This document shows positions 18,449-27,560 of a stretch of DNA of 64,000 nucleotides, in pieces. The notes beneath the pieces were generated by a model. That model made no database searches. It was not told where the DNA came from and was given only the letters and a program-made list of their open reading frames with translations. A program made the translations under genes and the position numbers. Every line of letters starts with the position of its first letter. The first letter of the stretch is position 1. The DNA comes from Kushneria phyllosphaerae (lineage in GTDB: Bacteria; Pseudomonadota; Gammaproteobacteria; Pseudomonadales; Halomonadaceae), in assembly GCF_900312995.1 (NCBI RefSeq), contig NZ_ONZI01000001.1, positions 1,263,587-1,327,586 on the forward strand, read 5' to 3'.

Positions 18449-19528
18449 CTAGTGCGGATGTGGCGAGGGTTCACGCGCAAAGCGGGCAATAAATCGCGCC
18501 ATGGAAGGACCAACAAGCACCACGGTAAACAGCCTGAGTGCCTGCAGGGCGGCCACGATCGCCACATCGGCGTGGGTGTCGAGTGCAATGATGGTCATCG
18601 AGTCCAGTCCACCCGGACTGGTGGCCAGATACAGCGTCAGAAAATCGCTGTGCATCATGGGCACCAGCATCAGCGCAGAAAGGGCGCAAAAGGCGATCAG
18701 CATGATTGAGGCCAGCAGCATCCACTTGAAGGCGTGCATGACGTTGCGGATGGTCTGGCGATCAAAGCGCAGACCCACATAGATGCCGATACAGGCGTAG
18801 GCGGCCTCCAGCAGCGGCAGCGGTAACTGGATGTCGATGACGCCGGAGACCTGTACCACGGTGCCCAACAGCATCGGACCCAGCAGGGCGCCGGCTGGCA
18901 GCAGGCGATCACAGACGAGGATGCCCACGGCAATCAGTGCCATTGAAACCGACAGCGCCAGCAGGCCATGAAGATCCCATGTCATGCCATGAGAAGGGGC
19001 GTGGTCGGTTTCCGAGACGCCCAGAAAATGGCTGACCAGCGCGCCGGCCATGATCACGCAGATCACGCGCACATACTGCATGGTGGCGACAATGCGTGGG
19101 TCGGCGTTGGCCTGCTCCGACATGGCGACCATCGCCGCTGCCGCCCCGGGCGTGGTGCCCCAGGCGGCCGTGGTGCCGGGCAGCCCGCCGTAGCGCACCA
19201 GCAAAATGCCGACCACGGTGCTGAGCACCAGCGTCACGGCGGTGGCCAGCATCATGGCCGGCCAGCTCTCGGCGATGGTGGAAAGCACCGTCAGCGTCAT
19301 GGCCTGGGCGATCAGCAGCCCGATGACGCCCTGGCCTGACTTGAACAGTACCCGCGGCAGTTTCAGTCCGCCAATCATGACCCCGAAAACAACGGAGACC
19401 ACCATGGGGCCAATCAGTGCGCCGGCCGGCATGTGCAACCACTGGAGCAAAAAGCTCGCCAGGGCACAGGCACTCAACAGCAGCATCCAGCGAAAGGGGG
19501 AAGAGGCAGGCAGGCGATCGGCAAGCAA
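18449..19528 (-). CDS. AbrB-type (PF05145) membrane protein
   Basis: 359 aa and about ten hydrophobic segments, in two similar halves: the pattern P-x-G-A-L-[IL]-G-P-M appears near residue 34 (MPAGALIGPM) and again near 213 (LPAGALLGPM). This is the internal duplication of the AbrB/AmoA-like membrane family, which is often mislabelled as a transcription regulator or ammonia monooxygenase. A transport role is likely but unproved. It lies 50 bp after the amidohydrolase gene on the same strand and may be transcribed with it. Confidence 0.85.
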   Translation of the reverse strand: MLADRLPASSPFRWMLLLSACALASFLLQWLHMPAGALIGPMVVSVVFGVMIGGLKLPRVLFKSGQGVIGLLIAQAMTLTVLSTIAESWPAMMLATAVTLVLSTVVGILLVRYGGLPGTTAAWGTTPGAAAAMVAMSEQANADPRIVATMQYVRVICVIMAGALVSHFLGVSETDHAPSHGMTWDLHGLLALSVSMALIAVGILVCDRLLPAGALLGPMLLGTVVQVSGVIDIQLPLPLLEAAYACIGIYVGLRFDRQTIRNVMHAFKWMLLASIMLIAFCALSALMLVPMMHSDFLTLYLATSPGGLDSMTIIALDTHADVAIVAALQALRLFTVVLVGPSMARFIARFAREPSPHPH

Positions 19529-19578
19529 GGTAGTCAGGCTCCGGCAACAGACAAAAGGCGAGAAAGAATAATACGGTA

Positions 19579-20397
19579 TCAGGCCACGCTGTCACTGCCG
19601 CGCGGCCGGTAAAGGGCCACGGCGTTGTCATGCAGGGCCAGCATGGCGTTGGTATCGCCCAGCGTGTTGTGCAAAAGCTCGATATCGCCCTCCCTGAAAG
19701 GGCGTGGGGCACGCGTGCCCGGCAGGTCGGTGCCAAAGATCAGGGCATGCGGGTTGATATCGGCAATGGCGGCAAGCGTTGCCGGGACATCCAGTGAGAC
19801 ACGCCCAAAGCCTGTGGCCTTGACGCGTGCGCCGGCCTCGACGAGTGCCAGAAGGGTCGGCAGGCCCTCCTGCGACAGCCCCAGATGATCGATGACCATC
19901 GCCGGCAATGCGCGCAGCAGGGTCAAATGGGGAGCAAGATGCCGGGCATCGGCGTAGATCTCGCAGTGCCAGCCGACCACGTCGAAAACGCGTCTGGCCT
20001 GGCGGATCATGGCGCCGATATCCTGGCGGCCCCCCCGCCTGAGATTGAATCGAATCGCGCGCACGCCGGCTTCGTCGAGTTCGAGCAGCCGTGCATCGCT
20101 GATGTCGTCGGGCAGCTGTGTCACGCCCACAAAATCACCGCCCAGCGCTTCCAGGGCCGCCAGCAGATAGCTCTGATCCGTGCCCTGAAAGGAGCCGGAG
20201 ACGATGGCGCCGCCGCGAATATCCAGCCCGCGGGTGGCCTTTTGATAATTTTCGACGGTGAAGGGGGCAGGTCGGTATCCCTGGTTATCGATCAGGGGAA
20301 AGCGAGGGTCGATGATATGCAGGTGCCCATCGAAGCAGCCATGCGGCTCACGATGGTCGTGACGGTAGTGTCCGGTGAAGGGGATAACCTCAGCCAT
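19579..20397 (-). CDS. Amidohydrolase 2 family TIM-barrel hydrolase
   Basis: 272 aa from the ATG at 20397, preceded by AAGGAG. Metal-binding motif DGHLHI near residue 25, IDHLGLS in the middle and FGTDLPG near the end are the residues expected of the amidohydrolase-2 (PF04909) group, which includes 2-pyrone-4,6-dicarboxylate lactonase. This suggests hydrolysis or decarboxylation of a small carboxylic ring compound; the exact substrate is unknown. Its position directly before an AbrB-type membrane protein suggests an uptake-and-breakdown pair, which is only an inference. Confidence 0.8.
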   Translation of the reverse strand: MAEVIPFTGHYRHDHREPHGCFDGHLHIIDPRFPLIDNQGYRPAPFTVENYQKATRGLDIRGGAIVSGSFQGTDQSYLLAALEALGGDFVGVTQLPDDISDARLLELDEAGVRAIRFNLRRGGRQDIGAMIRQARRVFDVVGWHCEIYADARHLAPHLTLLRALPAMVIDHLGLSQEGLPTLLALVEAGARVKATGFGRVSLDVPATLAAIADINPHALIFGTDLPGTRAPRPFREGDIELLHNTLGDTNAMLALHDNAVALYRPRGSDSVA

Positions 20398-20534
20398 GGC
20401 AACTCCTTGAGCATCCAGCGATCGCGAGACAGCGCGTTTCGTGTCTCGAACAGACACGACAAGCATGCGGGGTGATGGCTCCGACTGCAATCTTCGTTAT
20501 GCTGACAGGTAACGGATCAAAGAGAGGCCCTTCC

Positions 20535-23480
20535 ATGTCCCTGCAAGCTGCCCTGACAGGCCTGCCTGAAGCACTGCAGTCTCAGGCACGTCGTACCCTC
20601 GAGACATTTGATGAGGCCTTGCTGGCACGTTTGGGCGAAGAGCGCCTGCGTGAACTGGTCACGACCATCACGGCCAGCGATTTTGTGGCCCGGGCCCTCT
20701 CACATGATGGCGTCATGCTCGACCGCCTGCTCTCGCATGAAGAGCTTGTCGCCGCGCCGGGGCGGGAGACGCTCGAGTACTGGCTTGACAGCGCGCTGGA
20801 AGGTGCCGCTACCGAGGCGGATCTGCAGCGGATACTGCGACGGTTTCGACGCGAACGCATGGTGGCGATCATCTGGCGCGATCGTAACGATTACGCCGAT
20901 GCCTGGGGGATCGCGGCCGCCGTGTCGCGACTGGCTGAGGTCTGCATGGAGGCGGCACTACGCTGGCACGAAAAGGCAATGGCCGGGCGCTATGGCGAAC
21001 CGTCACCGGACAGTGAGGGTCGCGCGCAGCGCATGGTCGTGCTGGGCATGGGCAAACTGGGCGCCGGTGAACTCAACCTCTCCTCTGACATTGATCTGAT
21101 CTTCGCCTACCCCGAAAAGGGTCAAACGCAGGGCGGGGAGCGTCCGCTGGAGCACCAGGAGTATTTCACCCGACTGGGACAGAAGGTCATTGCCTCTCTC
21201 GATGCCATCACGGCCGATGGTTTTGTCTTTCGCGTCGACATGCGACTGCGCCCTTTGGGGGATGGCGGACCGTTAACCGGTAGCTTTGCAAGCCTTCTGT
21301 CCTACTACCAGAGCCAGGGGCGTGAGTGGGAGCGCTACGCCATGCTCAAGGCGCGTCCGGTGGCCGGCGATCTCGACGCTGGTCAGCGACTTCTGGTCGA
21401 GCTTCGCCCCTTCGTCTACCGCAAGTACATCGACTTCGGGGCGATCGAATCACTGCGCGAGATGAAGGCGTTGATCAATCGCGAGGTCAGACGACGTGGC
21501 CGCGAGGATGACATCAAACTGGGGGCCGGCGGCATTCGTGAGGTCGAGTTTGTCGTTCAGGCCTTTCAGCTGATTCGCGGTGGCCGGGTGACCGAGCTGC
21601 AAACCCCTTCTCTCAAGCGGGCACTGGCAGAGCTTGAGCGTCTTGAAATCATGTCGCGTCATGACGTGCGTGCCCTGCAGGCCGACTATGTCTTTTTGCG
21701 CGATCTCGAACATGCCCTGCAGGGGCTGGAAGACCGTCAGACCCAGTCGCTGCCCGATGAAGATCTTCCTCGCGCCCGCATCGCCTTTGCCATGGGCCAT
21801 GAGCACTGGGAAGGCCTGGTAGCGGATCTTGATGAGGTGCGTCGCCGGGTGCGTGAACGCTTCAATGAAGTGATCGCCCCGCCTGAAGAGGAAGATCACG
21901 AATTGATCGAGGCCGGCGCACTGGAGGAGTGGCGAGCGCTCTGGCAGGAAGCCTTTGACGATGAAGCGGCGATTGCACTGTTGTCCGAGTCCGGTTTTCG
22001 CGACCCGCCCCGGGCCCGTGAACGGCTTCTCAAGCTGCGCCATGGACGTGCCGTGACCGGCATGCAGCGTATCGGTTTTGAACGCCTTGAAGCACTGATG
22101 CCGGTGCTGCTGTCCAACGTGGCGGCCACCGAAACCCCTGACATTACGCTGGAACGGGTGCTGGCGCTGGTGGAGTCGGTCCTGCGCCGCACGGCCTATC
22201 TGTCACTTTTAAAGGAAAACCCTGACGCACTGACACAGTTTGTCCGCCTGTGCAGTGCCAGCGCCTGGATCGGCGAGCAGCTGGCCCGCTATCCGGTACT
22301 GCTCGATGAGTTGCTCGACCCGCGCAATCTCTATACGCCCCCCGAGCGCAGCGAGCTCGAAGACGAACTGCGTCAGACCCTGTCACGGCTGCCTCCCAAT
22401 GACGAAGAGAGCCAGCTCGAGGCGCTGCGTCTGTTTCGTCATGCTCGCGTGCTTAACGTGGCGGCAGCCGATGTGGCGGGTGCGCGCCCACTAATGGTGG
22501 TCAGCGATCATCTGACGATGATTGCCGAAGTCGTGCTGGAAGCCATCGTGAAGCTGGCCTGGCAGGGGCTGACGGCACGCTATGGCTACCCTCGTCGCCG
22601 CGACGGCAGTCATGCCGGTGCCGACGACGTCGATTTTCTGGTGGTGGGCTATGGCAAGCTCGGGGGGATAGAGCTGGGCTACGGTTCCGATCTGGACCTG
22701 GTTTTTTTACACGACGCCGACCCGCGCGGCAGTACCAATGGCGCGCGCAGCCTCGACAATCCGGTTTTCTATGCCCGCATGGGCCAGCGCATCATTCACA
22801 TGCTGACCACCACGACGCCGGCCGGCGTGCTCTATGACGTGGACATGCGCCTTCGACCTTCAGGCAATTCGGGCCTTCTGGTGTCTTCGCTGGAAGCCTT
22901 TGCCGACTACCAGCGTCGCGAGGCCTGGGTCTGGGAGCATCAGGCGCTGGTGCGCGCCCGCGGCGTGGCCGGCAGCCCGGCGCTGGCGCGTCGTTTTGAA
23001 GAGATTCGTCTTGAGACGCTTTCCAGCGAGACCGATGTGGACACCCTCAAGCGGGAAGTGGTCGCCATGCGCGAGAAGATGCGTCAGCACCTGGGCAGCA
23101 GCCCGCAATCGCGCAGTGCCGGCTGGTTTCATCTCAAGCAGGACCCGGGCGGCATGGTCGACATCGAGTTCATGAACCAGTTTGCGGTGCTGGCCATGGG
23201 GCACCGTGAAAAGGCGCTGCTGACCTATACCGATAACATGCGCATTCTGGAAACGCTGGAATCGTCCGGCCATTTACCGTTTGAAGGGGCCGAAAAGCTC
23301 AGGCGCGCCTGGCTTGCCTATCGCGATGCCAGCCATCGCGCGGCATTGACCCGCTCCGGCTCGCTGGTCCCGGAGGCCGGGTTCGTCGAGCACCGTGACG
23401 CCGTGCAAACCCTCTGGCAGCGTTATCTGGAACCCGAGAGCAGGGAACCCGAAAGCACCGAGGCGCCGTCCGAGCCTTGA
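20535..23480 (+). CDS. glnE: Bifunctional glutamine synthetase adenylyltransferase/deadenylase
   Basis: 981 aa from the ATG at 20535 (E. coli 946). It adds AMP to or removes it from glutamine synthetase according to PII and glutamine, so it sets nitrogen assimilation. Two nucleotidyltransferase domains are seen: GMGKLGAGELNLSSDIDL near residue 172 (deadenylylation half) and GYGKLGGIELGYGSDLDL near 703 (adenylylation half), both with intact GS...DxD. No glnA, glnB or ntr gene lies close. An upstream in-frame ATG at 20472 would cover the divergent promoter region and was not used. Confidence 0.97.
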   Translation: MSLQAALTGLPEALQSQARRTLETFDEALLARLGEERLRELVTTITASDFVARALSHDGVMLDRLLSHEELVAAPGRETLEYWLDSALEGAATEADLQRILRRFRRERMVAIIWRDRNDYADAWGIAAAVSRLAEVCMEAALRWHEKAMAGRYGEPSPDSEGRAQRMVVLGMGKLGAGELNLSSDIDLIFAYPEKGQTQGGERPLEHQEYFTRLGQKVIASLDAITADGFVFRVDMRLRPLGDGGPLTGSFASLLSYYQSQGREWERYAMLKARPVAGDLDAGQRLLVELRPFVYRKYIDFGAIESLREMKALINREVRRRGREDDIKLGAGGIREVEFVVQAFQLIRGGRVTELQTPSLKRALAELERLEIMSRHDVRALQADYVFLRDLEHALQGLEDRQTQSLPDEDLPRARIAFAMGHEHWEGLVADLDEVRRRVRERFNEVIAPPEEEDHELIEAGALEEWRALWQEAFDDEAAIALLSESGFRDPPRARERLLKLRHGRAVTGMQRIGFERLEALMPVLLSNVAATETPDITLERVLALVESVLRRTAYLSLLKENPDALTQFVRLCSASAWIGEQLARYPVLLDELLDPRNLYTPPERSELEDELRQTLSRLPPNDEESQLEALRLFRHARVLNVAAADVAGARPLMVVSDHLTMIAEVVLEAIVKLAWQGLTARYGYPRRRDGSHAGADDVDFLVVGYGKLGGIELGYGSDLDLVFLHDADPRGSTNGARSLDNPVFYARMGQRIIHMLTTTTPAGVLYDVDMRLRPSGNSGLLVSSLEAFADYQRREAWVWEHQALVRARGVAGSPALARRFEEIRLETLSSETDVDTLKREVVAMREKMRQHLGSSPQSRSAGWFHLKQDPGGMVDIEFMNQFAVLAMGHREKALLTYTDNMRILETLESSGHLPFEGAEKLRRAWLAYRDASHRAALTRSGSLVPEAGFVEHRDAVQTLWQRYLEPESREPESTEAPSEP

Positions 23481-23493
23481 AAGGGGCAGGAGC

Positions 23494-23520
23494 CGCCCAC
23501 CCGGATGGCCCGGGTGGGCG
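23494..23520. terminator. Strong GC hairpin between glnE and trhO
   Basis: An 11-bp perfect stem (23494-23504 with 23510-23520) with a 5-base loop in the gap between the converging genes. There is no T-run, so it may act on either strand only weakly. Confidence 0.4.
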
Positions 23521-23546
23521 ATCAGAACATGACGCCGGCGCGTTAA

Positions 23547-24506
23547 TCAGGAGGTCTGGTCGATGCGCGGGTTGCGTCCGATGGGATGGGCCTCTCCGCG
23601 TGCCTTCGCCAGTTCGATCTGGCGCTGGCGTTCGCGGGCACCTGCACGAGTCTTTTCGGGGAGGTTGTCCCAGCAGTGCGGGCAGCTGATGCCCGGTTCG
23701 TAGTACTCGGACTGCTGATCCTCGGCGGAGATGGGCCTTCGGCAGGCATGACACTGGTCAAACTCGCCTTCGCTGAGGTCATGGCGCACGGTTACCCGGT
23801 TATCGAAAACAAAGCAGTCGCCGCGCCAGCGGGAATCCTGCTCGGGCACCGTTTCCAGATATTTCAGAATGCCACCCTTGAGGTGATACACCTCTTCAAA
23901 TCCCTGCTCCAGCATGTAGCTGGACGCCTTCTCACAGCGAATGCCACCGGTGCAGAACATGGCGACCTTCTTGTGCTTTTCGGGGTCGTAATGCGCCTTC
24001 ACGTAGTCGGGAAACTCGCGAAATGAGCGGGTTTTCGGATCCACGGCGCCTTCAAACGTGCCAATCTCGACTTCATAGTCATTGCGCGTATCGATCAGCA
24101 GCACTTCCGGGTCGCTGATCAGATCGTTCCACTGCTCAGGCTCGACATAGGTGCCCGCGCGGCGATTGGGGTCCACGCCGTCCACGCCCAGCGTCACGAT
24201 CTCACGCTTGAGCTTGACCTTGGTACGGTAAAACGGCTGCTCCTGCGCCCGGGATTCCTTGTGCTCGAGATCCTCAAGCCGTGGATCGCTTCTGAGCCAC
24301 GTCAGCAGCGCATCGATATTGTCTCGTGTGCCGGACACGGTGCCGTTGATGCCTTCTTCGGCCAGCAACAGTGTGCCCTTGACGTCATTGGCGCGCATGG
24401 CCTCGAGCAGCGGCTCGCGAAGCGCTTCATAATCGGGCAGGGAGACAAACTTGTAGAGGGCAGCCACCACGATGGGGCCCTCATCGGGTAGATCAGAGGG
24501 TGTCAT
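23547..24506 (-). CDS. trhO: tRNA uridine(34) hydroxylase (rhodanese-like)
   Basis: 319 aa. An oxygen-dependent enzyme that makes 5-hydroxyuridine at the wobble base of tRNA, a step toward cmo5U. The rhodanese domain carries the active-site loop [14 protein letters not shown] with the essential Cys, preceded by [15 protein letters not shown]. The C-terminus has CHAC and CPHC pairs that could hold a zinc. GGAG lies upstream of the ATG. The former name is YceA/UPF0176. Confidence 0.94.
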   Translation of the reverse strand: MTPSDLPDEGPIVVAALYKFVSLPDYEALREPLLEAMRANDVKGTLLLAEEGINGTVSGTRDNIDALLTWLRSDPRLEDLEHKESRAQEQPFYRTKVKLKREIVTLGVDGVDPNRRAGTYVEPEQWNDLISDPEVLLIDTRNDYEVEIGTFEGAVDPKTRSFREFPDYVKAHYDPEKHKKVAMFCTGGIRCEKASSYMLEQGFEEVYHLKGGILKYLETVPEQDSRWRGDCFVFDNRVTVRHDLSEGEFDQCHACRRPISAEDQQSEYYEPGISCPHCWDNLPEKTRAGARERQRQIELAKARGEAHPIGRNPRIDQTS

Positions 24507-24777
24507 GCAATTCTCCAGGCAGTCGCCCTCGCAAGGGGCGGACCAGGGGGTGTTACAGCCCCGAATGGACTGCGGCGCGTATTTTACGCATCCGACCGGC
24601 CGGTTGCACCTCCCGGCCCGGGTGTCAGGTGTTGCCGGCGGAAACGCCGCGCGCCGCTCACATCGCGCAGCCCCCCAGCAGCACTGATATGATCAGGGCA
24701 CCGGGTCATGCAATGATCTGACAACAACGCAATCCCTGCGCGCTTATGGCGCAGGACAACGTACAGTGGAAGGGCTT

Positions 24778-25650
24778 ATGTCTCGAACAGTCTACGTCAA
24801 TGGCCGGTACGTACCGGAAAACGAAGCCAGCGTGTCAGTGTTTGATCGCGGCTTTCTGTTTGCCGATGGTATTTATGAAGTGACGGCTGTCCTCAATGGC
24901 AGGCTGGTGGATTTCGAGGGGCACGTGGCGCGTCTGCATCGCTCGCTCAATGAGCTGAACATGCATCTGTCGCTCAACGACAATGCCCTGCGTGACATTC
25001 ATCGTCAGCTCATCGATAAAAATGGTCTGCAGGAAGGGCTGGTGTATCTGCAGGTCACCCGTGGCGTTGCCGACCGGGACTTTGCCTACCCCGATGCCCA
25101 GACGCCGGCCACCCTGGTAGCCTTTACCCAGCAAAAGGCGATCATCGACAGTCCGCTTGCCGAGAGAGGCCTCAAGGTCATCTCCCTGCCGGACATGCGC
25201 TGGGGGCGGCGCGATATCAAGACCGTGCAGCTTTTGTACCCCTCCATGGCCAAGATGGAAGCCAAAAAGCGCGGGGCCGATGATGCCTGGCTGGTGGACT
25301 CGGGGCTGGTGACAGAAGGTTCTTCCAGCAATGCCTGGATTGTCGATCATGACAACACGCTGATCACCCGCGAGCTGTCGCGGTCGCTTTTGCACGGCAT
25401 TACGCGCCGGACCATCATGCAGCTGGCGCAACAGCATGACATGAAGGTCGAAGAGCGCGGCTTTACCATCAAGGAAGCGCAAAACGCTCGGGAAGCCTTT
25501 ATGACATCGGCCACGTCGCTGGTGTATCCGGTGGTGTCGATTGATCAGCGCCCGATAGGCGAGGGCCAGCCAGGAGAGATTGCCAGAGCCCTGCGCCGTC
25601 TCTATATCGAGACAAGCCTTCAGGCACTGGATGCCCAGGAGCAGACATAG
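24778..25650 (+). CDS. Class IV PLP aminotransferase, D-amino-acid transaminase type
   Basis: 290 aa from the ATG at 24778 with GGAAGGG upstream. Fold-type IV: SVFDRGFLFADGIYEV at the N-terminus, DIKTVQLL with the likely PLP-binding Lys near residue 147, and VTEGSSSNAW (phosphate-binding). The DIK motif and GxSDR-like start match D-amino-acid transaminase rather than the branched-chain or ADC lyase members; the usual Asn in DIKSLNLL is Gln here. It may supply D-alanine/D-glutamate for the wall or recycle D-amino acids. Confidence 0.85.
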   Translation: MSRTVYVNGRYVPENEASVSVFDRGFLFADGIYEVTAVLNGRLVDFEGHVARLHRSLNELNMHLSLNDNALRDIHRQLIDKNGLQEGLVYLQVTRGVADRDFAYPDAQTPATLVAFTQQKAIIDSPLAERGLKVISLPDMRWGRRDIKTVQLLYPSMAKMEAKKRGADDAWLVDSGLVTEGSSSNAWIVDHDNTLITRELSRSLLHGITRRTIMQLAQQHDMKVEERGFTIKEAQNAREAFMTSATSLVYPVVSIDQRPIGEGQPGEIARALRRLYIETSLQALDAQEQT

Positions 25651-25787
25651 GCATGGCTTAAAATGCTTGTGTCGCGATTCAGTTACGCGCTGCCCGGTCG
25701 ATACAAAACGCCATGGAGTGTCGTGTAACGGAAGTGAGCGCGCCGTGAAGTTAAAAGTCGCAGGCGCTGCTCTTGAGGAGCGTCAAC

Positions 25788-26312
25788 GTGCCGAATCGAT
25801 ACAGGCATTGGAAGCAGGAACAGGAAAGGCGGCGTCTGGCTGCGTTGAAAGGACTCGGGATACTTGAAACGCCCCGTGAGGAGCGTTTTGACGTCATTAC
25901 CCGGCTTCTGGCACGTGATTTTGACGTGCCGATTTCCATGATCTCGCTGGTGGACGAAAAGCGGGTCTGGTTCAAGTCGGAAGTCGGTCTGGAGGGTCTT
26001 GAGGAGGTTTCCCGAGAGATTACCTTCTGCAGCCACGCGATCGAGGCAGGCCATATTCTGGTGGTCGAAGACGCCATGGCGGATCAACGCTTTTTTGATA
26101 ACCCACTGGTCACCGGTGAAATGGCGCTGCGGTTCTATGCTGGCGCGGTAATTCGCTCATCACACCGAGAGCCGCTGGGCGCGGTATGTATCATTGATCA
26201 CAAGCCGCGCCAGATGACCTATCGCGACCGGCGACAGCTGATCGACTTTGCCAGCCATGTGAGCGCGCAGATAACGCTCAAACACGGGCGATTTCACGAT
26301 AGCGATAATTGA
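25788..26312 (+). CDS. GAF domain sensor protein
   Basis: 174 aa. A single GAF domain spans about residues 25-170 (ERFDVITRLLARDFDVPISMISLVD, then FCSHAI, FYAGAVI and GAVCIIDHKPR). This is the subtype often found at the N-terminus of signalling kinases and cyclases, here with no output domain. The ligand is unknown. I chose the GTG at 25788, because GAGGAG is 7-8 bases upstream; the longer TTG start (25773) lacks this. A terminator follows. Confidence 0.82.
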   Translation: MPNRYRHWKQEQERRRLAALKGLGILETPREERFDVITRLLARDFDVPISMISLVDEKRVWFKSEVGLEGLEEVSREITFCSHAIEAGHILVVEDAMADQRFFDNPLVTGEMALRFYAGAVIRSSHREPLGAVCIIDHKPRQMTYRDRRQLIDFASHVSAQITLKHGRFHDSDN

Positions 26313-26323
26313 AACGATATGAG

Positions 26324-26351
26324 AATGCCCCGGCCATGGTCGGGGCATTTT
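26324..26351 (+). terminator. Terminator between the GAF gene and the MBL gene
   Basis: A 9-bp stem (AATGCCCCG/CGGGGCATT) followed by TT(T), in the 46-bp convergent gap; it may work in both directions. Confidence 0.65.
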
Positions 26352-26358
26352 GCTGATA

Positions 26359-27237
26359 TCAGGGGGTGGGCGACCAGACATGGGGCAAAAAGCGATAGCC
26401 CTGCGTGTCTTCCACAATGTGACCGATACCGGGGAAGTCCAGATGGTGGCCGGCCACCATGAGTTTTTCCTTCGCGACTCGGGCAAGGATGTCCTTGCGT
26501 GTCGCCACGGCCCGTTCCCCGTCGACATCAAATAAAACGCCGGCATTGGGTTCAGGGAGCTGAATGTGCGGCAGGTGCACGATATCACCCCACAGCAGCA
26601 GCCGGTCGCTGCCGGATTCGATCAGATAGCCGCTGTGTCCCGGCGTATGGCCCGGCAGGGCCACGCGGGTGACGCCGCCCATCACCTGATCACTGTCGAT
26701 ACGCTCGATCCGGTCACGATTGATCTCAAGCACGCGGTGGGCTACGTCAAACTGCTGGGCAAACATGTCGGAGGCATCTGCGGGTGCCTGTTGCTGCCAG
26801 AAATCCAGCTCTTCGCCCGGTACCAGAATGCGTGCATTGGCAAAGGCTGGTTGATCGTCTGACGTGATCAGCCCGCCGATGTGGTCAGGATGCAGGTGCG
26901 TCACCAACACGGCATCAATGGCATCAGGCAGTACGCCGATGTCAGCCAGCCCCTGGGACAGGCGGGCACCTTCGCCATCGGCCAGTGCACCAAAGCCGGT
27001 GTCCACCAGCACGCGCTGATCACCAATGTGCAACAGATAGGCGTTGAGCGTAATGCGCGGCGGGTTGGGGCGCTGGCTTTGGGCCTGAAGCGTTTCGGCG
27101 CGCGAGGCATCAACATGCTGGATCAGCTCCAGCGAGCCCTGCATATAGGCATCCATCAGCGTGGTGACGACGATCTCGCCGACGCGCAGGTGATGGACAT
27201 TGGCAGGCTGCTGATCGGGAAACAGACTATCGCTCAT
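26359..27237 (-). CDS. Metallo-beta-lactamase-fold hydrolase, lactonase-like
   Basis: 292 aa. The HxHxDH motif THLHPDHIGG is complete, with later ligands in GHTPGHSGY, LLWGDIVH and a final AGHHLDFPG. The layout (VLVDTGFG before the motif, a large inserted helix region after) resembles AHL-lactonase and MPH-type hydrolases, but sequence alone does not set the substrate. GGAG precedes the start. It is unrelated in detail to the other metallo-hydrolase near 16 kb. Confidence 0.85.
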   Translation of the reverse strand: MSDSLFPDQQPANVHHLRVGEIVVTTLMDAYMQGSLELIQHVDASRAETLQAQSQRPNPPRITLNAYLLHIGDQRVLVDTGFGALADGEGARLSQGLADIGVLPDAIDAVLVTHLHPDHIGGLITSDDQPAFANARILVPGEELDFWQQQAPADASDMFAQQFDVAHRVLEINRDRIERIDSDQVMGGVTRVALPGHTPGHSGYLIESGSDRLLLWGDIVHLPHIQLPEPNAGVLFDVDGERAVATRKDILARVAKEKLMVAGHHLDFPGIGHIVEDTQGYRFLPHVWSPTP

Positions 27238-27376
27238 GGGGTCTCCAAAACGAAATCAATGGGGCCAGACAAAACATGGTCAGTCATGACGTATGCGTCA
27301 CAGTCTGTCGAGCTTTGGCCCGAGTATACAGGTGTGTCGTATGGACACCGCCAGACGTGGTTTTGTTTCCGGACAT

Positions 27377-27412
27377 GAAAAAGCGCCTATCGTTGGTAAC
27401 GACAGGCGCTTT
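27377..27412 (-). terminator. Terminator of the tRNA-Pro gene
   Basis: On the minus strand a long stem (AAAGCGCCTGTCGTT with AACGATAGGCGCTTT, one mismatch, ACC loop) ends in five T. It lies 8 bases after the tRNA CCA end. Confidence 0.85.
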
Positions 27413-27419
27413 AAATATA

Positions 27420-27496
27420 TGGTCGGAATAGCAGGATTCGAACCTACGACCTCTGCCTCCCGAAGGCAGCGCTCTACCAAGCTGAGCTATATTCCG
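27420..27496 (-). tRNA. tRNA-Pro (anticodon CGG)
   Basis: 77 bases including an encoded CCA. Acceptor CGGAATA pairs with TATTCCG, discriminator A; D stem GCTC/GAGC; anticodon stem CTGCC/GGCAG with loop TTCGGGA, anticodon CGG; T arm GTAGG-TTCGAAT-CCTGC. C1-G72 and A73 fit proline tRNA. It has its own promoter and terminator. Confidence 0.97.
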
Positions 27497-27525
27497 AGTG
27501 TCATGAGCTCGTCATGACGGTGCGC

Positions 27526-27553
27526 ATTATACTGCGTGTTTCAGGTAATGCAA
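27526..27553 (-). promoter_or_regulatory. Promoter of the tRNA-Pro gene
   Basis: Reading the minus strand, TTGCAT (27553-27548), 16 bases, then TATAAT (27531-27526), ending 29 bases before the tRNA 5' end. A sigma-70 type promoter with a perfect -10. Confidence 0.75.
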
Positions 27554-27560
27554 GCCCTCA

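Noticed and set aside
20472..20534. Upstream starts of glnE and of the divergent amidohydrolase overlapping each other
   Set aside because: Both genes have better starts (20535 with GAGAGG, 20397 with AAGGAG) and family matches begin there.
26359..27237. Firm call as quorum-quenching AHL lactonase
   Set aside because: The HxHxDH motif is shared by many MBL enzymes; substrate cannot be decided from sequence.
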